NCBI RefSeq assembly: GCF_000717595.1
Contig: NZ_JNZO01000021.1
Location: 1-64,000 of the forward strand
Source of the DNA: Streptomyces flavochromogenes
Lineage (GTDB): Bacteria; Actinomycetota; Actinomycetes; Streptomycetales; Streptomycetaceae
DNA: 64,000 bases
Reading direction: 5' to 3'
Below the pieces are notes generated by a model, which worked only from the letters and a program-made list of their open reading frames with translations, was not told the origin of the DNA and searched no databases. A program made the translations under genes and the position numbers. Shown one piece after another: positions 8,340-16,589 of the stretch. Within the stretch, counting starts at the first letter, position 1. Each line of letters starts with the position of its first letter.

Positions 8340-9052
8340 TCAGGACTCCGTGGCGCGGCGGCGTACGGCGACGACGACGGCCGCTCCGGCCGCGGCGAGG
8401 GCGCCGGAGGCGCCGAGCAGGAGGCCGGTCGGGGCGCCCGAGCCGGTCGCCGCGAGGGAGCCGGAGCCGCCCGCGGAACCGGCGCCGCCGACCGTACCGG
8501 CGCCGCCGACGGTCCCGCCGCCGCCCGTGGTGGACGAGCCGCCCGCCTCGCCGCCGCTGGTGCCGGTGGAGCCGGAGCCGCCGGTCCCGCCGGAGGCCGA
8601 GGGCAGCGTGGCGTCCTCGTCGAGCGAGAGGGTGAGAGTCAGCGGGTCCATCGCGGTGCCGGTCGGGTAGCCGCCCTGGCCTCCGGGGGCGGCGAACGTG
8701 GCGGAGCCGGCCGCCGTCAGCCTGGCCGGAATGTTCGCGAGGGTGACGACCCCGTCGTGCGCCGTCCAGTCGGACGCCGACAGGTCCAGGTCGGCGAAGG
8801 CCACGTCGTTCCGGGTGCCCCGGGCGCTGGTGACGTCGGCGGTGAGGGTGCCGGTGGAGCCGGCCGCCTTCACCCTCACGTCACTGATGGTCCAGTTGAT
8901 GTCGTGGGCGGCGCAGACGAAGGCGAGCTTGCCGGAGAAGGCGGCCTCGGCCTTGCGGGCCTCGGCGTCGAGGTCGGCCTCGACGAAGCCGAACGCGTAG
9001 GAGGCGCCCTGCCTCTTCGCGCCGCCGGAGGCGGTGACCGAGCCGCCGCACC
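8340..9052 (-). pseudogene. 5'-truncated HtaA-domain heme-binding cell-wall protein with LAATG sortase signal
   Basis: Read leftward, homology starts about 9045 (GGSVTASGGAK) and runs to the stop at 8340. The visible HtaA domain includes AEAAFSGKLAFVCAAHD, TISDVRV and VAFADLDLSASDW. A Gly/Ser/Thr-rich wall-spanning stretch follows (from about 8625), then LAATG, a hydrophobic helix and VRRRATES: the class E sortase anchoring signal used in Streptomyces. HtaA domains bind heme at the surface and pass it to a heme ABC transporter. The region upstream of 9045 switches abruptly to permease sequence on the other strand. No signal peptide, N-terminal part or plausible start remains; the first usable codon, GTG at 8879, falls mid-domain. 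Likely inactive. Confidence 0.75.
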
Positions 9053-9289
9053 TTCGTCGGTCTGCTCGTACCGCATCTGCTGCGGATGGCGAACGGCCCG
9101 GCCCACCGGTTCCTGGTGCCGGGCAGCGCGCTCGGCGGCGCGGTCGTCCTCACGGCCGGCGACCTCGCGGCCCGTACGGTCGCGGCCCCGGCCGAACTTC
9201 CCCTGGGCGTCCTCACCGCCCTCCTCGGCAGCCCGTTCTTCTTCTGGCTGCTGCGCAGGACCCGTCGCAGGCAAGGTGGTTGGGCATGA
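9050..9289 (+). pseudogene. 3' remnant of FecCD-type heme/iron ABC permease
   Basis: Only about the last 79 codons of a FecCD permease remain, starting TFVGLLVPHLLRM at 9050 and ending RRTRRRQGGWA at 9289. Family blocks seen are FVGLxVPH (start of the last third), GDLAARTVAAPAELPLGV and GSPFFFWLLRR. Intact members have about 330-360 residues, so some 260 codons are missing. There is no start before ATG 9086, which lies mid-domain. The stop overlaps the ATG of the ATPase gene (ATGA), the normal operon link. The left boundary is the same point where the HtaA remnant ends. Confidence 0.75.
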
Positions 9290-10185
9290 CGTCCGTACGG
9301 CTCCGGGGGCTGCTCCCCGCACTCGCGCACCGGCGCACGCGCACCCTGCCCTCCCCCGCCGCGCCGGGCGCGACGGTCGCCGAGGCCGTCGGCGTACGGC
9401 TCGAACGGGGCGGCCGGGCCGTCCTCGACGACGTCGGCATCGGCGTCCGGGCCGGAGAGGTCCTCGCCCTGGTCGGGCCCAACGGCGCCGGGAAGTCGAC
9501 CCTGCTCGCCGCGCTCGCCGCCGATCTCGTCCCGAGCGCCGGAGAGGTACGGATCGGGTGCCGGCCGGCGTCCGGCTGGACACCCGGCGAACTCGCCCTG
9601 CGACGGGCGGTGCTGCCGCAGGACGCGGCGCTCTCCTTCCCCTTCGCCGCGGCCGACGTGGTGCGGATGGGCCGGGCCCCGTGGGCGGGGACCGCGGGGG
9701 AGGACGAGGACGAGGCGGCGGTCGCCGAGGCGATGGCGGCCACCGACGTCGGGGCCCTCGCCGGACGCCCGTTCTCCGCGCTGTCGGGCGGCGAGCGGGC
9801 CAGGGTCGCGCTGGCCCGGGTGTTGTCCCAGCGGACCGGCCTCCTGCTGCTCGACGAACCGACGGCCGCGCTCGACCTGCGCCACCAGGAACTGGTCCTG
9901 CGGGTGTGCCGGGAGCGGGCGGCGGCCGGGGACGCGGTGGTGGTCGTGCTGCACGACCTCGGGCTCGCGGCCGCCCACGCGGACCGGGTAGCGGTGCTGC
10001 ACGGCGGCCGGATCGCGGTGGAGGGGCCGCCCGCGGAGGTCTTCGAGGAGGAGTTGCTGAGCCGCGTCTACCGGCAGCCGGTGGAGGTCTTCCCGCACCC
10101 GCGGACCGGCGTGCCGCTTGTCGTGCCGAAGCGGACCGGCGCCGTCCGCGAGGAACTCGAAAACGGGACAATTCACCGCTCTTGA
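9286..10185 (+). CDS. hmuV: Heme ABC transporter ATP-binding protein
   Basis: A 299-residue ATPase of the FecE/HmuV/BtuD type. Motifs in order: Walker A GPNGAGKS (about residue 65), Q-loop VLPQD, signature LSGGE, Walker B LLLLDEP, D-loop ALDLRHQ and H-loop VLHDLG. An extra 35-residue N-terminus is unusual for the family and may not all be translated. It overlaps the permease remnant by 4 bases. With permease and substrate-binding genes missing or truncated next to it, the ATPase has no visible partner here. Assignment to heme rests on the HtaA and heme oxygenase neighbours. Confidence 0.85.
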   Translation: MTSVRLRGLLPALAHRRTRTLPSPAAPGATVAEAVGVRLERGGRAVLDDVGIGVRAGEVLALVGPNGAGKSTLLAALAADLVPSAGEVRIGCRPASGWTPGELALRRAVLPQDAALSFPFAAADVVRMGRAPWAGTAGEDEDEAAVAEAMAATDVGALAGRPFSALSGGERARVALARVLSQRTGLLLLDEPTAALDLRHQELVLRVCRERAAAGDAVVVVLHDLGLAAAHADRVAVLHGGRIAVEGPPAEVFEEELLSRVYRQPVEVFPHPRTGVPLVVPKRTGAVREELENGTIHRS

Positions 10186-10279
10186 CTCGCCTTTGACCAC
10201 CCCATGAGGACCCCATGAAGCCCCTGTGATCCCGCCGTGTCCGGTCCGCCGGACCTGAGAGCTGAATCACTGGACGATC

Positions 10280-10313
10280 GGGTATGGCTGAGGTAAGCCT
10301 CGGTTAAGTTAGG
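10280..10313. promoter_or_regulatory. Iron-box-like sites upstream of efeO
   Basis: TGAGGTAAGCCTCGGTT (from 10288) closely follows the site before heme oxygenase (AGGTAAGCCT core identical), and overlapping it to the right is GTTAGGTCGGCCTCA (from 10307). Both match halves of the DmdR1 iron box. They lie 40-65 bases before the efeO start. Binding is inferred. Confidence 0.55.
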
Positions 10314-10351
10314 TCGGCCTCAGTCCCCGTCCCCGCGTTCCTGGAGTACCC

Positions 10352-11506
10352 ATGCGAGCCGTTCGCCTCTCCGTCGTCACCGCCGCCGCGACCGCGGCGG
10401 CCCTGGCCGCCGTCACCGGCTGCACCGAGAAGAGCGACGCCAAGGCGGACGACGGCACGGTCACCGTCGTCGCCAAGGACGACTCCTGCGAGGTCTCGAA
10501 GAAGGAGTTCCCCGCGGGCCACGTGCAGCTGTCCGTCGAGAACCGCGGCTCCAAGGTCACCGAGGTCTACGTCCTCTACCCGGACGACCGGATCGTCACC
10601 GAGCGCGAGAACATCGGCCCGGGGACCAAGGCGAGCCTGACCGCCGAGATCAAGGCCGGCGACTACGAGATCGCCTGCAAGCCCGGCATGGTCGGCGACG
10701 GCATCCGCCAGCAGGTCAAGGCCACCGGCGGCGCCGCCGGCGCCAAGCGCTCCCCCGAGATGGACGCGGCCGTCGCCGCCTACCGTCAGTACGTCCAGGC
10801 GCAGGCCGACGCGACCCTCCCCAAGGTGAAGGTCTTCACCGACGCCGTCCGCGCCGGTGACCTGGAGGCCGCGAAGAAGGCCTACGCCGAGTCCCGGATC
10901 GGCTGGGAGCGCACCGAGCCGGTCGCCGAGTCCTTCGGTGACATCGACCCCAAGGTCGACGTCCGCGAGGACGGCCTGGAGGCCGGCCAGGACCCGGCAA
11001 AGGACTGGACCGGCTGGCACCGCCTGGAGAAGGCCCTCTGGAAGGACAAGAAGCTCGGCGAGCGCGAGAAGCAGCTCGCCGACCTCCTCGACAAGGACCT
11101 CGCGGACTGGGTGAAGCGGGTCGGCAAGGCCGAGATCACCCCGACCTCGATGGCCAACGGCGCCAAGGAGCTCCTCGACGAGGTCGCCACCGGCAAGGTC
11201 ACAGGCGAGGAGGAGCGTTACTCCCACACCGACCTCGTCGACTTCAAGGCCAACGTCGAGGGCGCGCAGAAGTCCTTCGACCTGCTGCGGCCGGTCGCCA
11301 CGAAGAACGACCCGAAGCTCGTCGCCGAACTGGAGAAGCAGTTCGCCGCGCTGAACACGCTGCTCGACAAGTACCGCACGGACAAGAACAGCTACGTCTT
11401 CACCTCGTACGAGAAGGTCGGCCCGGCGGAGCGCAAGGAGCTGTCGGACGGCGTCAACGCGCTGGCCGAGCCGCTCTCCAAGCTCTCCGCCGCCGTCGTC
11501 AAGTAA
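10352..11506 (+). CDS. efeO: EfeO, periplasmic-type iron uptake protein (cupredoxin plus M75 domain)
   Basis: A 384-residue lipoprotein; the signal ends in the lipobox VTGC (Cys24). Residues 35-130 form the cupredoxin-like domain and about 140-380 the helical M75 (imelysin-like) domain. Its metal-binding HxxE occurs as WHRLEKALW near residue 220. EfeO binds iron outside the membrane for the EfeU permease. First gene of efeO-efeB-efeU, with gaps of 28 and 30 bases, behind iron-box-like sites. Length is typical for the long form. Confidence 0.93.
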   Translation: MRAVRLSVVTAAATAAALAAVTGCTEKSDAKADDGTVTVVAKDDSCEVSKKEFPAGHVQLSVENRGSKVTEVYVLYPDDRIVTERENIGPGTKASLTAEIKAGDYEIACKPGMVGDGIRQQVKATGGAAGAKRSPEMDAAVAAYRQYVQAQADATLPKVKVFTDAVRAGDLEAAKKAYAESRIGWERTEPVAESFGDIDPKVDVREDGLEAGQDPAKDWTGWHRLEKALWKDKKLGEREKQLADLLDKDLADWVKRVGKAEITPTSMANGAKELLDEVATGKVTGEEERYSHTDLVDFKANVEGAQKSFDLLRPVATKNDPKLVAELEKQFAALNTLLDKYRTDKNSYVFTSYEKVGPAERKELSDGVNALAEPLSKLSAAVVK

Positions 11507-11534
11507 CGGACAGAGAGAACGGGGAGGCGCGGAC

Positions 11535-12818
11535 ATGTCCGAGGAGACCCAGGAAGACCAGGAGACGACGACGGCCCCGGCCGCCGCGCCCTCCCGTCGC
11601 AAGGTCATCGCCCTGGGCGGCGCCGGGCTCGCGCTCGGTGCCGCCGCGGCGGGCGGCGCCGCCGCGCTGCTGGCACGGGACGGGGACACCCCGGTACCGG
11701 TCGCCGACAGCGGCGCGGCCGTCCCCTTCCACGGCCCGCACCAGGCCGGCATCGCCACCGCCGTACAGGACCGGCTGCACTTCGCGGCCTTCGACGTGAC
11801 GACGACCGACCGCGCCGAGCTGGTCCAGCTCCTCAAGGACTGGACGCGGGCGGCCGAGCGCATGACGGCCGGGGCCGAGGTCGGCGAGGGCGCGTACGGC
11901 GGCCTCCCGGAGGCGCCGCCCGACGACACCGGCGAGGCCCTCGGCCTCAAGCCCTCCCGTCTCACCCTCACGATCGGCTTCGGCCCCACGCTCTTCGACG
12001 GGCGTTTCGGGCTGAAGGACAAGCAGCCCGGGGCCTTGGTGGAACTGCCCAAGTTCCCGGGCGACAACCTGGATCCGGCGCGCAGCGGCGGCGACCTCTG
12101 CGTGCAGGCGTGCGCGGACGACCCGCAGGTCGCCGTGCACGCCATCCGGAACCTGGCACGGATCGGCTTCGGCAAGGTCGCGGTGCGCTGGTCGCAGCTG
12201 GGCTTCGGCAAGACGTCCTCGACGACCCCGGACGCCCAGACCCCCCGTAACCTCTTCGGCTTCAAGGACGGCACCCGCAACATCGCGGGCACCGAGACCG
12301 AGCGGCTCGCGAAGCACGTCTGGGTCTCCGGGAAGGACGCCGCGGGCCCGGCCGCCTGGATGGACGGCGGCTCGTACCTCGTCGCCCGCCGCATCCGGAT
12401 GAACGTCGAGACCTGGGACCGTACGCCGCTGGCCGAGCAGGAGGACATCTTCGGCCGCGACAAGCGCGAGGGCGCGCCCGTCGGCAAGGCCAAGGAACAC
12501 GACGAGCCGTTCCTGAAGGCGATGAAGCCGGACTCGCACGTGCGGCTCGCCCATCCGGACACCAACGGCGGGGCGACGATCCTGCGCCGCGGCTACTCCT
12601 TCACCGACGGAACGGACGGCCTCGGCCGCCTGGAGGCGGGGCTGTTCTTCCTGGCGTACCAGAAGGACGTGCGGACCGGCTTCATCCCGGTGCAGACCTC
12701 TCTGGCGCGGGCCGACGCCCTCAACGAGTACATCCAGCACGTGGGTTCGGCGCTGTTCGCGATCCCTCCGGGCGTCCGCGACAAGGGCGACTGGTGGGGC
12801 CGGGCGCTGTTCTCGTGA
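11535..12818 (+). CDS. efeB: EfeB, Tat-exported Dyp-type heme peroxidase / deferrochelatase
   Basis: A 427-residue protein. The twin-arginine signal SRRKVIALGGAGLALGA (Arg21-Arg22) exports it folded with heme. The DyP signature GxxDG is FGFKDGTRN near residue 243, with its Asp present, and the proximal heme His lies in RLAHPDTNGG near 338. The enzyme oxidises iron or extracts it from heme for EfeU. It follows efeO by 28 bases with GGGGAGGCGCGGAC before ATG. Confidence 0.95.
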   Translation: MSEETQEDQETTTAPAAAPSRRKVIALGGAGLALGAAAAGGAAALLARDGDTPVPVADSGAAVPFHGPHQAGIATAVQDRLHFAAFDVTTTDRAELVQLLKDWTRAAERMTAGAEVGEGAYGGLPEAPPDDTGEALGLKPSRLTLTIGFGPTLFDGRFGLKDKQPGALVELPKFPGDNLDPARSGGDLCVQACADDPQVAVHAIRNLARIGFGKVAVRWSQLGFGKTSSTTPDAQTPRNLFGFKDGTRNIAGTETERLAKHVWVSGKDAAGPAAWMDGGSYLVARRIRMNVETWDRTPLAEQEDIFGRDKREGAPVGKAKEHDEPFLKAMKPDSHVRLAHPDTNGGATILRRGYSFTDGTDGLGRLEAGLFFLAYQKDVRTGFIPVQTSLARADALNEYIQHVGSALFAIPPGVRDKGDWWGRALFS

Positions 12819-12848
12819 CACTCCACGCAACCCCGGGAGGGAACCGGC

Positions 12849-13730
12849 GTGTTCGGTAACTATCTGATCGGCCTGCGCGAGGGCCTCGAGGCCAGCCTGG
12901 TCGTCTGCATCCTCATCGCCTATCTGGTGAAGACCGGACGGCGGGACGCGCTGAAGCCGATCTGGATCGGCATCGGCGTGGCCGTCGGTGTGGCCCTGGC
13001 CTTCGGCGCCGGCCTCGAGTTCGGCTCCCAGGAGCTGACCTTCGAGGCGCAGGAGCTGCTCGGCGGCTCGCTCTCGGTCGTCGCGGTCGTCCTGGTCACC
13101 TGGATGGTCTTCTGGATGCGGCGCACCGCCCGGCACCTCAAGGCCGAGCTGCACGGCAAGCTCGACGCGGCCCTCCGGATGGGCACGGGCGCGCTGGTCG
13201 CCACCGCGTTCCTCGCGGTGGGGCGCGAGGGTCTGGAGACGGCGCTGTTCGTGTGGGCGTCGGTCCGGGCCTCCTCGGACGGCACGTTCGCCCCGCTGGC
13301 CGGTGTGCTGCTCGGCCTGCTCACCGCGGTGCTCCTCGGCTGGCTGTTCTACCGGGGCGCGCTGAGGATCAACCTGGCCAGGTTCTTCACCTGGACCGGC
13401 GGGATGCTGGTCGTGGTCGCGGCGGGCGTCCTCGCGTACGGCGTGCACGACCTCCAGGAGGCCCGCTTCCTGGACGGCCTCGCGAACAAGGCCTTCGACA
13501 TCTCGGCGACCATCCCGCCGGACAGCTGGTACGGCACGCTCCTCAAGGGCGTCTTCAACTTCCAGCCGAACCCGACGGTCCTTCAGGTCACGGTGTGGGC
13601 GCTGTATCTGGTCCCGACGCTCGCGCTGTTCCTGGCCCCGATAGGGTCGGGTCCGTCCACGCGGGTGAAGAAGCAGAAGGCGACCGATGAGAAGGCTGAC
13701 GCTGAGGCGAGCGCCGGGACGACCGCTTGA
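12849..13730 (+). CDS. efeU: EfeU, FTR1-family iron permease
   Basis: A 293-residue membrane protein with about seven helices. The two REGLE iron-ligand motifs are at residues 10-14 (LREGLEASLV) and near 125 (GREGLETALF), as in all FTR1/EfeU permeases. A GTG start follows GGGAGGGAACCGGC. The charged C-terminal tail overlaps the next gene by 44 bases, which suggests translational coupling. Confidence 0.95.
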   Translation: MFGNYLIGLREGLEASLVVCILIAYLVKTGRRDALKPIWIGIGVAVGVALAFGAGLEFGSQELTFEAQELLGGSLSVVAVVLVTWMVFWMRRTARHLKAELHGKLDAALRMGTGALVATAFLAVGREGLETALFVWASVRASSDGTFAPLAGVLLGLLTAVLLGWLFYRGALRINLARFFTWTGGMLVVVAAGVLAYGVHDLQEARFLDGLANKAFDISATIPPDSWYGTLLKGVFNFQPNPTVLQVTVWALYLVPTLALFLAPIGSGPSTRVKKQKATDEKADAEASAGTTA

Positions 13731-14763
13731 GCGGCTGTCGGCAGGACGGTCCACGCGACCCACGAGAGCCGCGCGCCCCGCGCGCCCCGTACGTCTCCTC
13801 GCGGCGACGGCCGCCGCGACCGTCCTCGCGCTGACGGCGAGCGGCTGCGTCACCGTCCACGGTGAGCTCGCCCTGATGCCGCCGGCCACCCAGTCCGAGG
13901 CCGCGCAGGCCCTCGCCGACTTCACGGCCGCCTACAACGCGGCCGACAAGGCCCACGACCCGGCCCTCGTCGCGGGCCGGGTCACCGGTCCGCTGGGCGA
14001 GATCAACCAGGCGGGTCTGCGTGCGCGTGCGGTGACGTCCCCCGGCGGCAACCCGAACCACCGCCCCCTCGAACTGTCGGACGCGCGCTTCGTGCTGCCC
14101 AGGAAGGCGGGCTGGCCGCGCTGGTTCCTCGCGGACACCGACCCCAACCTGGACACCGACGAGGGCGCCGGTGACCAGCGCTGGCTCGTCGTCTTCGTAC
14201 GCAACGGGCCCCAGCAGCTGTGGGAAGCGGCCCACCTGGTGATCATGAGCCCGTCGCAGGTGCCCGAGTTCGCCGAGGAGGACGGGTACGCGGTGCCGGT
14301 CGCCGCGAACACCGACACGCTCGCGGTCGCGCCCGCGGACCTCGGCAAGGAGTACGTCTCGTACCTGCAGGACGGGCAGCCGGGGCCGTACGCGGCGGGT
14401 CCGCACACGACGCTGCTGCGGGAGCAGCGGCAGAAGGGCGCCAAGCGCCCGGGGCTCGCCACCCAGTACCTGGACCGGGTCGCGGACCAGGGCGACTTCG
14501 CGCCGCTCGGGCTGCGGACGAAGGACGGCAGCGCGTTCGTCTTCTTCGCGACGCGTTTCTTCGAGCGGCAGACGGCGGCGCCGGGCTACCGGCCCAAGGT
14601 CGACCCCGACATCAAGGCGCTGCTGACCGGCGAGGTCAAGAACACGGTCACCAAGGAGTGGGTGTCCAACCAGGCGGTCCTGGTGAAGCCGACGGGCACG
14701 GACCGCGACGGGGTCACGATCAAAGCCCGGCTCCAGGGCGTGGTGGGCGCGCAGGGCTCGTAA
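13687..14763 (+). CDS. Putative lipoprotein of unknown function, coupled to efeU
   Basis: A 358-residue protein. A long basic N-terminus leads to a hydrophobic segment and the lipobox TASGC near residue 53, so it is probably a membrane-anchored outer lipoprotein. The rest is soluble alpha/beta with aromatic patches (PRWFLADTDPN, RWLVVFVRNGPQQLWEAAHLV). I do not recognise a family. Similar proteins are common next to actinobacterial genes of unrelated function. It overlaps the 3' end of efeU in another frame, so it may be co-transcribed with the iron operon without being part of transport. Confidence 0.7.
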   Translation: MRRLTLRRAPGRPLERLSAGRSTRPTRAARPARPVRLLAATAAATVLALTASGCVTVHGELALMPPATQSEAAQALADFTAAYNAADKAHDPALVAGRVTGPLGEINQAGLRARAVTSPGGNPNHRPLELSDARFVLPRKAGWPRWFLADTDPNLDTDEGAGDQRWLVVFVRNGPQQLWEAAHLVIMSPSQVPEFAEEDGYAVPVAANTDTLAVAPADLGKEYVSYLQDGQPGPYAAGPHTTLLREQRQKGAKRPGLATQYLDRVADQGDFAPLGLRTKDGSAFVFFATRFFERQTAAPGYRPKVDPDIKALLTGEVKNTVTKEWVSNQAVLVKPTGTDRDGVTIKARLQGVVGAQGS

Positions 14764-14854
14764 CGGCCCGGTCGCCCGCTTCTCGGGCTGCCGGTCAGGC
14801 CGCCGGTCAGGTCACTGCTCAGGCCATGGCTCAGCGAGACGGCGGGTCGGCAGC

Positions 14855-14918
14855 TCAGCGGGTCAGCGGGTCAGCGGGTCAGCGGGTCAGCGGGTCAGCG
14901 GGTCAGCGGGTCAGCGGC
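14855..14918. repeat. 8-bp tandem repeat (TCAGCGGG), 7 perfect copies plus one variant
   Basis: TCAGCGGG is repeated seven times from 14855 and followed by TCAGCGGC. The stop codon of the gene on the minus strand (TGA, 14903-14905) lies inside the array: its last codons Leu-Thr-Arg-stop are themselves one repeat unit. Because 8 is not a multiple of 3, each frame is read in turn, but only downstream of the stop. Confidence 0.95.
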
Positions 14919-15682
14919 CAGGCGATCTCGTGGGCCGTGTGCTCGCCGTCGCCCTCCGCCTCGCGCGCGGCCGCGTGGCGGGCGCAGGCGTCCTGAAGGG
15001 TCTCCAGGAGGTTCAGCGGGTCCGGCAGCGGATGCTCGGGGCCGCGGAGCCAGGCGACGACCGGATGGGCGCTCTCGTCCCCGGGGAGCCGGGCGGGCGG
15101 TACGAGGACGTAGCTGCCGCGGCAGTGCCAGCGGAGCCCCGGGTGCTCGTCCATGGTCTCGGGGTGGCAGTCGAGCTCACACGGCCACCACTCGTCCTCG
15201 TCCTCGGGGGTGCCGCGGGTGGCGGTGAAGAAGAGCATCCGCCCGCCGACCGTGTCGACGTCGGCGGACTCGGCGACCGGCCCGACCTCGACGCCCTCGG
15301 CGAGGAGGCGCTCCAGGGCGGCGCGGCCGGCGGCGAGCGGTACGTCGAGGACGTCGTGGACCATGCCGGTGGCGGTGATGAAGTTCGCCTCGGGCTCGTT
15401 GCGGGCCCAGCGCTCGATCTGGGCGCGGTCGGTGGTCGACTGCGTCTGCCAGGCGAAGGACACCGGGTGCCGGGCGGGGGTGGGACAGCCGATCCGCTCA
15501 CAGGAACAGCTGTAGCCGACGGGGTACGCGGCGGGGGCGAGGGGCAGCCCTGCGGCTGCGACGGCCAGGAGCAGCTTCTCGCGGTCGTTCTCGTCGTCGG
15601 CCGCGGTGCGTTTCGGGCGCCTGCGCAGCCACTGCGCGAGTTTGCTCTCCGTGCCGCGGTAGCGGTCGATCCCGTCGCCCAT
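14903..15682 (-). CDS. Bifunctional DNA primase/polymerase (Prim-Pol) domain protein
   Basis: A 259-residue protein. The N-terminal part carries a Cys-rich block (SCSCERIGCPTPARHPV) and then the Prim-Pol-like run IERWARNEPEANFITATG and HDVLDVPLAAGRAALERLL. Such stand-alone Prim-Pol-like proteins are common in Streptomyces chromosomes and often lack complete catalytic acids. Here the usual DVD metal site reads HDVLDV, so polymerase activity is doubtful. Cys and His residues in CELDCHPETMDEH could bind zinc. Start ATG at 15682 after a weak GGGGATAG site. Confidence 0.65.
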   Translation of the reverse strand: MGDGIDRYRGTESKLAQWLRRRPKRTAADDENDREKLLLAVAAAGLPLAPAAYPVGYSCSCERIGCPTPARHPVSFAWQTQSTTDRAQIERWARNEPEANFITATGMVHDVLDVPLAAGRAALERLLAEGVEVGPVAESADVDTVGGRMLFFTATRGTPEDEDEWWPCELDCHPETMDEHPGLRWHCRGSYVLVPPARLPGDESAHPVVAWLRGPEHPLPDPLNLLETLQDACARHAAAREAEGDGEHTAHEIAWPLTR

Positions 15683-15797
15683 CTATCCCCTCACACCTCA
15701 TGCTCGCCCGTTCGGCTCTGCCCATGGTCCCACCATCCTGCGCCTTGGGTGACCGGAGTGCGGAACCGGGGTGTGGAACCGGTGTGCGACGGACGAT

Positions 15798-16418
15798 TCA
15801 GGCCCTCGGCACGAGGCCGCGCAGGGCGAGGTCGACGAGGCTGTCGGCGTACGCGTGGGTCAGCGGCAGGGTGCGGTGGAGCCAGCGGTGGTGGAGCGGT
15901 CCGACGAGCAGTTCGAGGGCGATCCGGGGGTCGACGCCGGGGTCCACGTCGCCGGCCGCCTGGGCCGCCTCGATGCGGCGGGCGTAGTACTGGAGCTGTG
16001 GTTCGAGGAGCGCCTCGGTGAAGCGGGCGCCGAGCTCGGGGTCGACGATGCCCTCGGCGGCGAGGGCGCGGGTGGGGGCGTCGAACGTGGGGTCGTTCAT
16101 CTCGTCGACGGTGGCGCGCAGGACGTACCTGAGGTCGGCGGCGAGGTCGCCGGTGTCGGGGATCTCACTGTCGGCGTCCCCGCCCAGGGCCTCGTTCGCG
16201 CGGGCCGCGAGGTCCAGGAAGGCGTCGAGGAGGACGGCGGCCTTGGAGGGCCACCAGCGGTAGATGGTCTGCTTGCCGACCCCGGCGCGGGCGGCAATGC
16301 CCTCGATGGTGGTCTTCGCGTAGCCGGTCTCGGAGACGAGGGCGAGGGCGGCGTCGAAGATGGCGCGGCGGGAGCGCTCGCTGCGGCGGGAGGCGTCGGG
16401 CGCCTTGGTGTCGGACAT
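15798..16418 (-). CDS. TetR/AcrR-family transcriptional regulator
   Basis: A 206-residue repressor-type protein. The N-terminal TetR helix-turn-helix spans about residues 15-62 (IFDAALALVSETGYAKTTIEGIAARAGVGKQTIYRWW). The C-terminal part is a ligand-binding helical domain with HHRWLHRTLPL. It is divergent from the DDAH gene, and a perfect dyad lies 20 bases before its start, so autoregulation is likely. Confidence 0.88.
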   Translation of the reverse strand: MSDTKAPDASRRSERSRRAIFDAALALVSETGYAKTTIEGIAARAGVGKQTIYRWWPSKAAVLLDAFLDLAARANEALGGDADSEIPDTGDLAADLRYVLRATVDEMNDPTFDAPTRALAAEGIVDPELGARFTEALLEPQLQYYARRIEAAQAAGDVDPGVDPRIALELLVGPLHHRWLHRTLPLTHAYADSLVDLALRGLVPRA

Positions 16419-16438
16419 GGGCCCAATCTAGCAGCCTA

Positions 16439-16455
16439 CGAGACGGCGCGTCTCG
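16439..16455. promoter_or_regulatory. Probable TetR operator (7-3-7 inverted repeat)
   Basis: CGAGACG-GCG-CGTCTCG is a perfect dyad centred at 16447, 29 bases upstream of the TetR start and in the shared intergenic region with the divergent DDAH gene. Such short dyads next to tetR genes are usually their operators. Confidence 0.65.
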
Positions 16456-16589
16456 CGAGTCGTGGCCAGAGCCGAACCACCCGAACGGTCCACAGCGCGG
16501 GCGGCCCGGAAGGCGGACCATGGGGTCACCGATCCGGCGGATCTTCACCCCGCCGGCGTCTCTGACCGCCCGTCCGTGAGGAGCCCTCA

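Noticed and set aside
10304..13925. Very long leftward frames across efeO, efeB and efeU
   Set aside because: Arg/Ala/Gly/Val-rich shadow translations; the rightward proteins have full family motifs.
14855..14918. Repeat array as CRISPR
   Set aside because: Eight-base units without spacers; no cas genes in the window.
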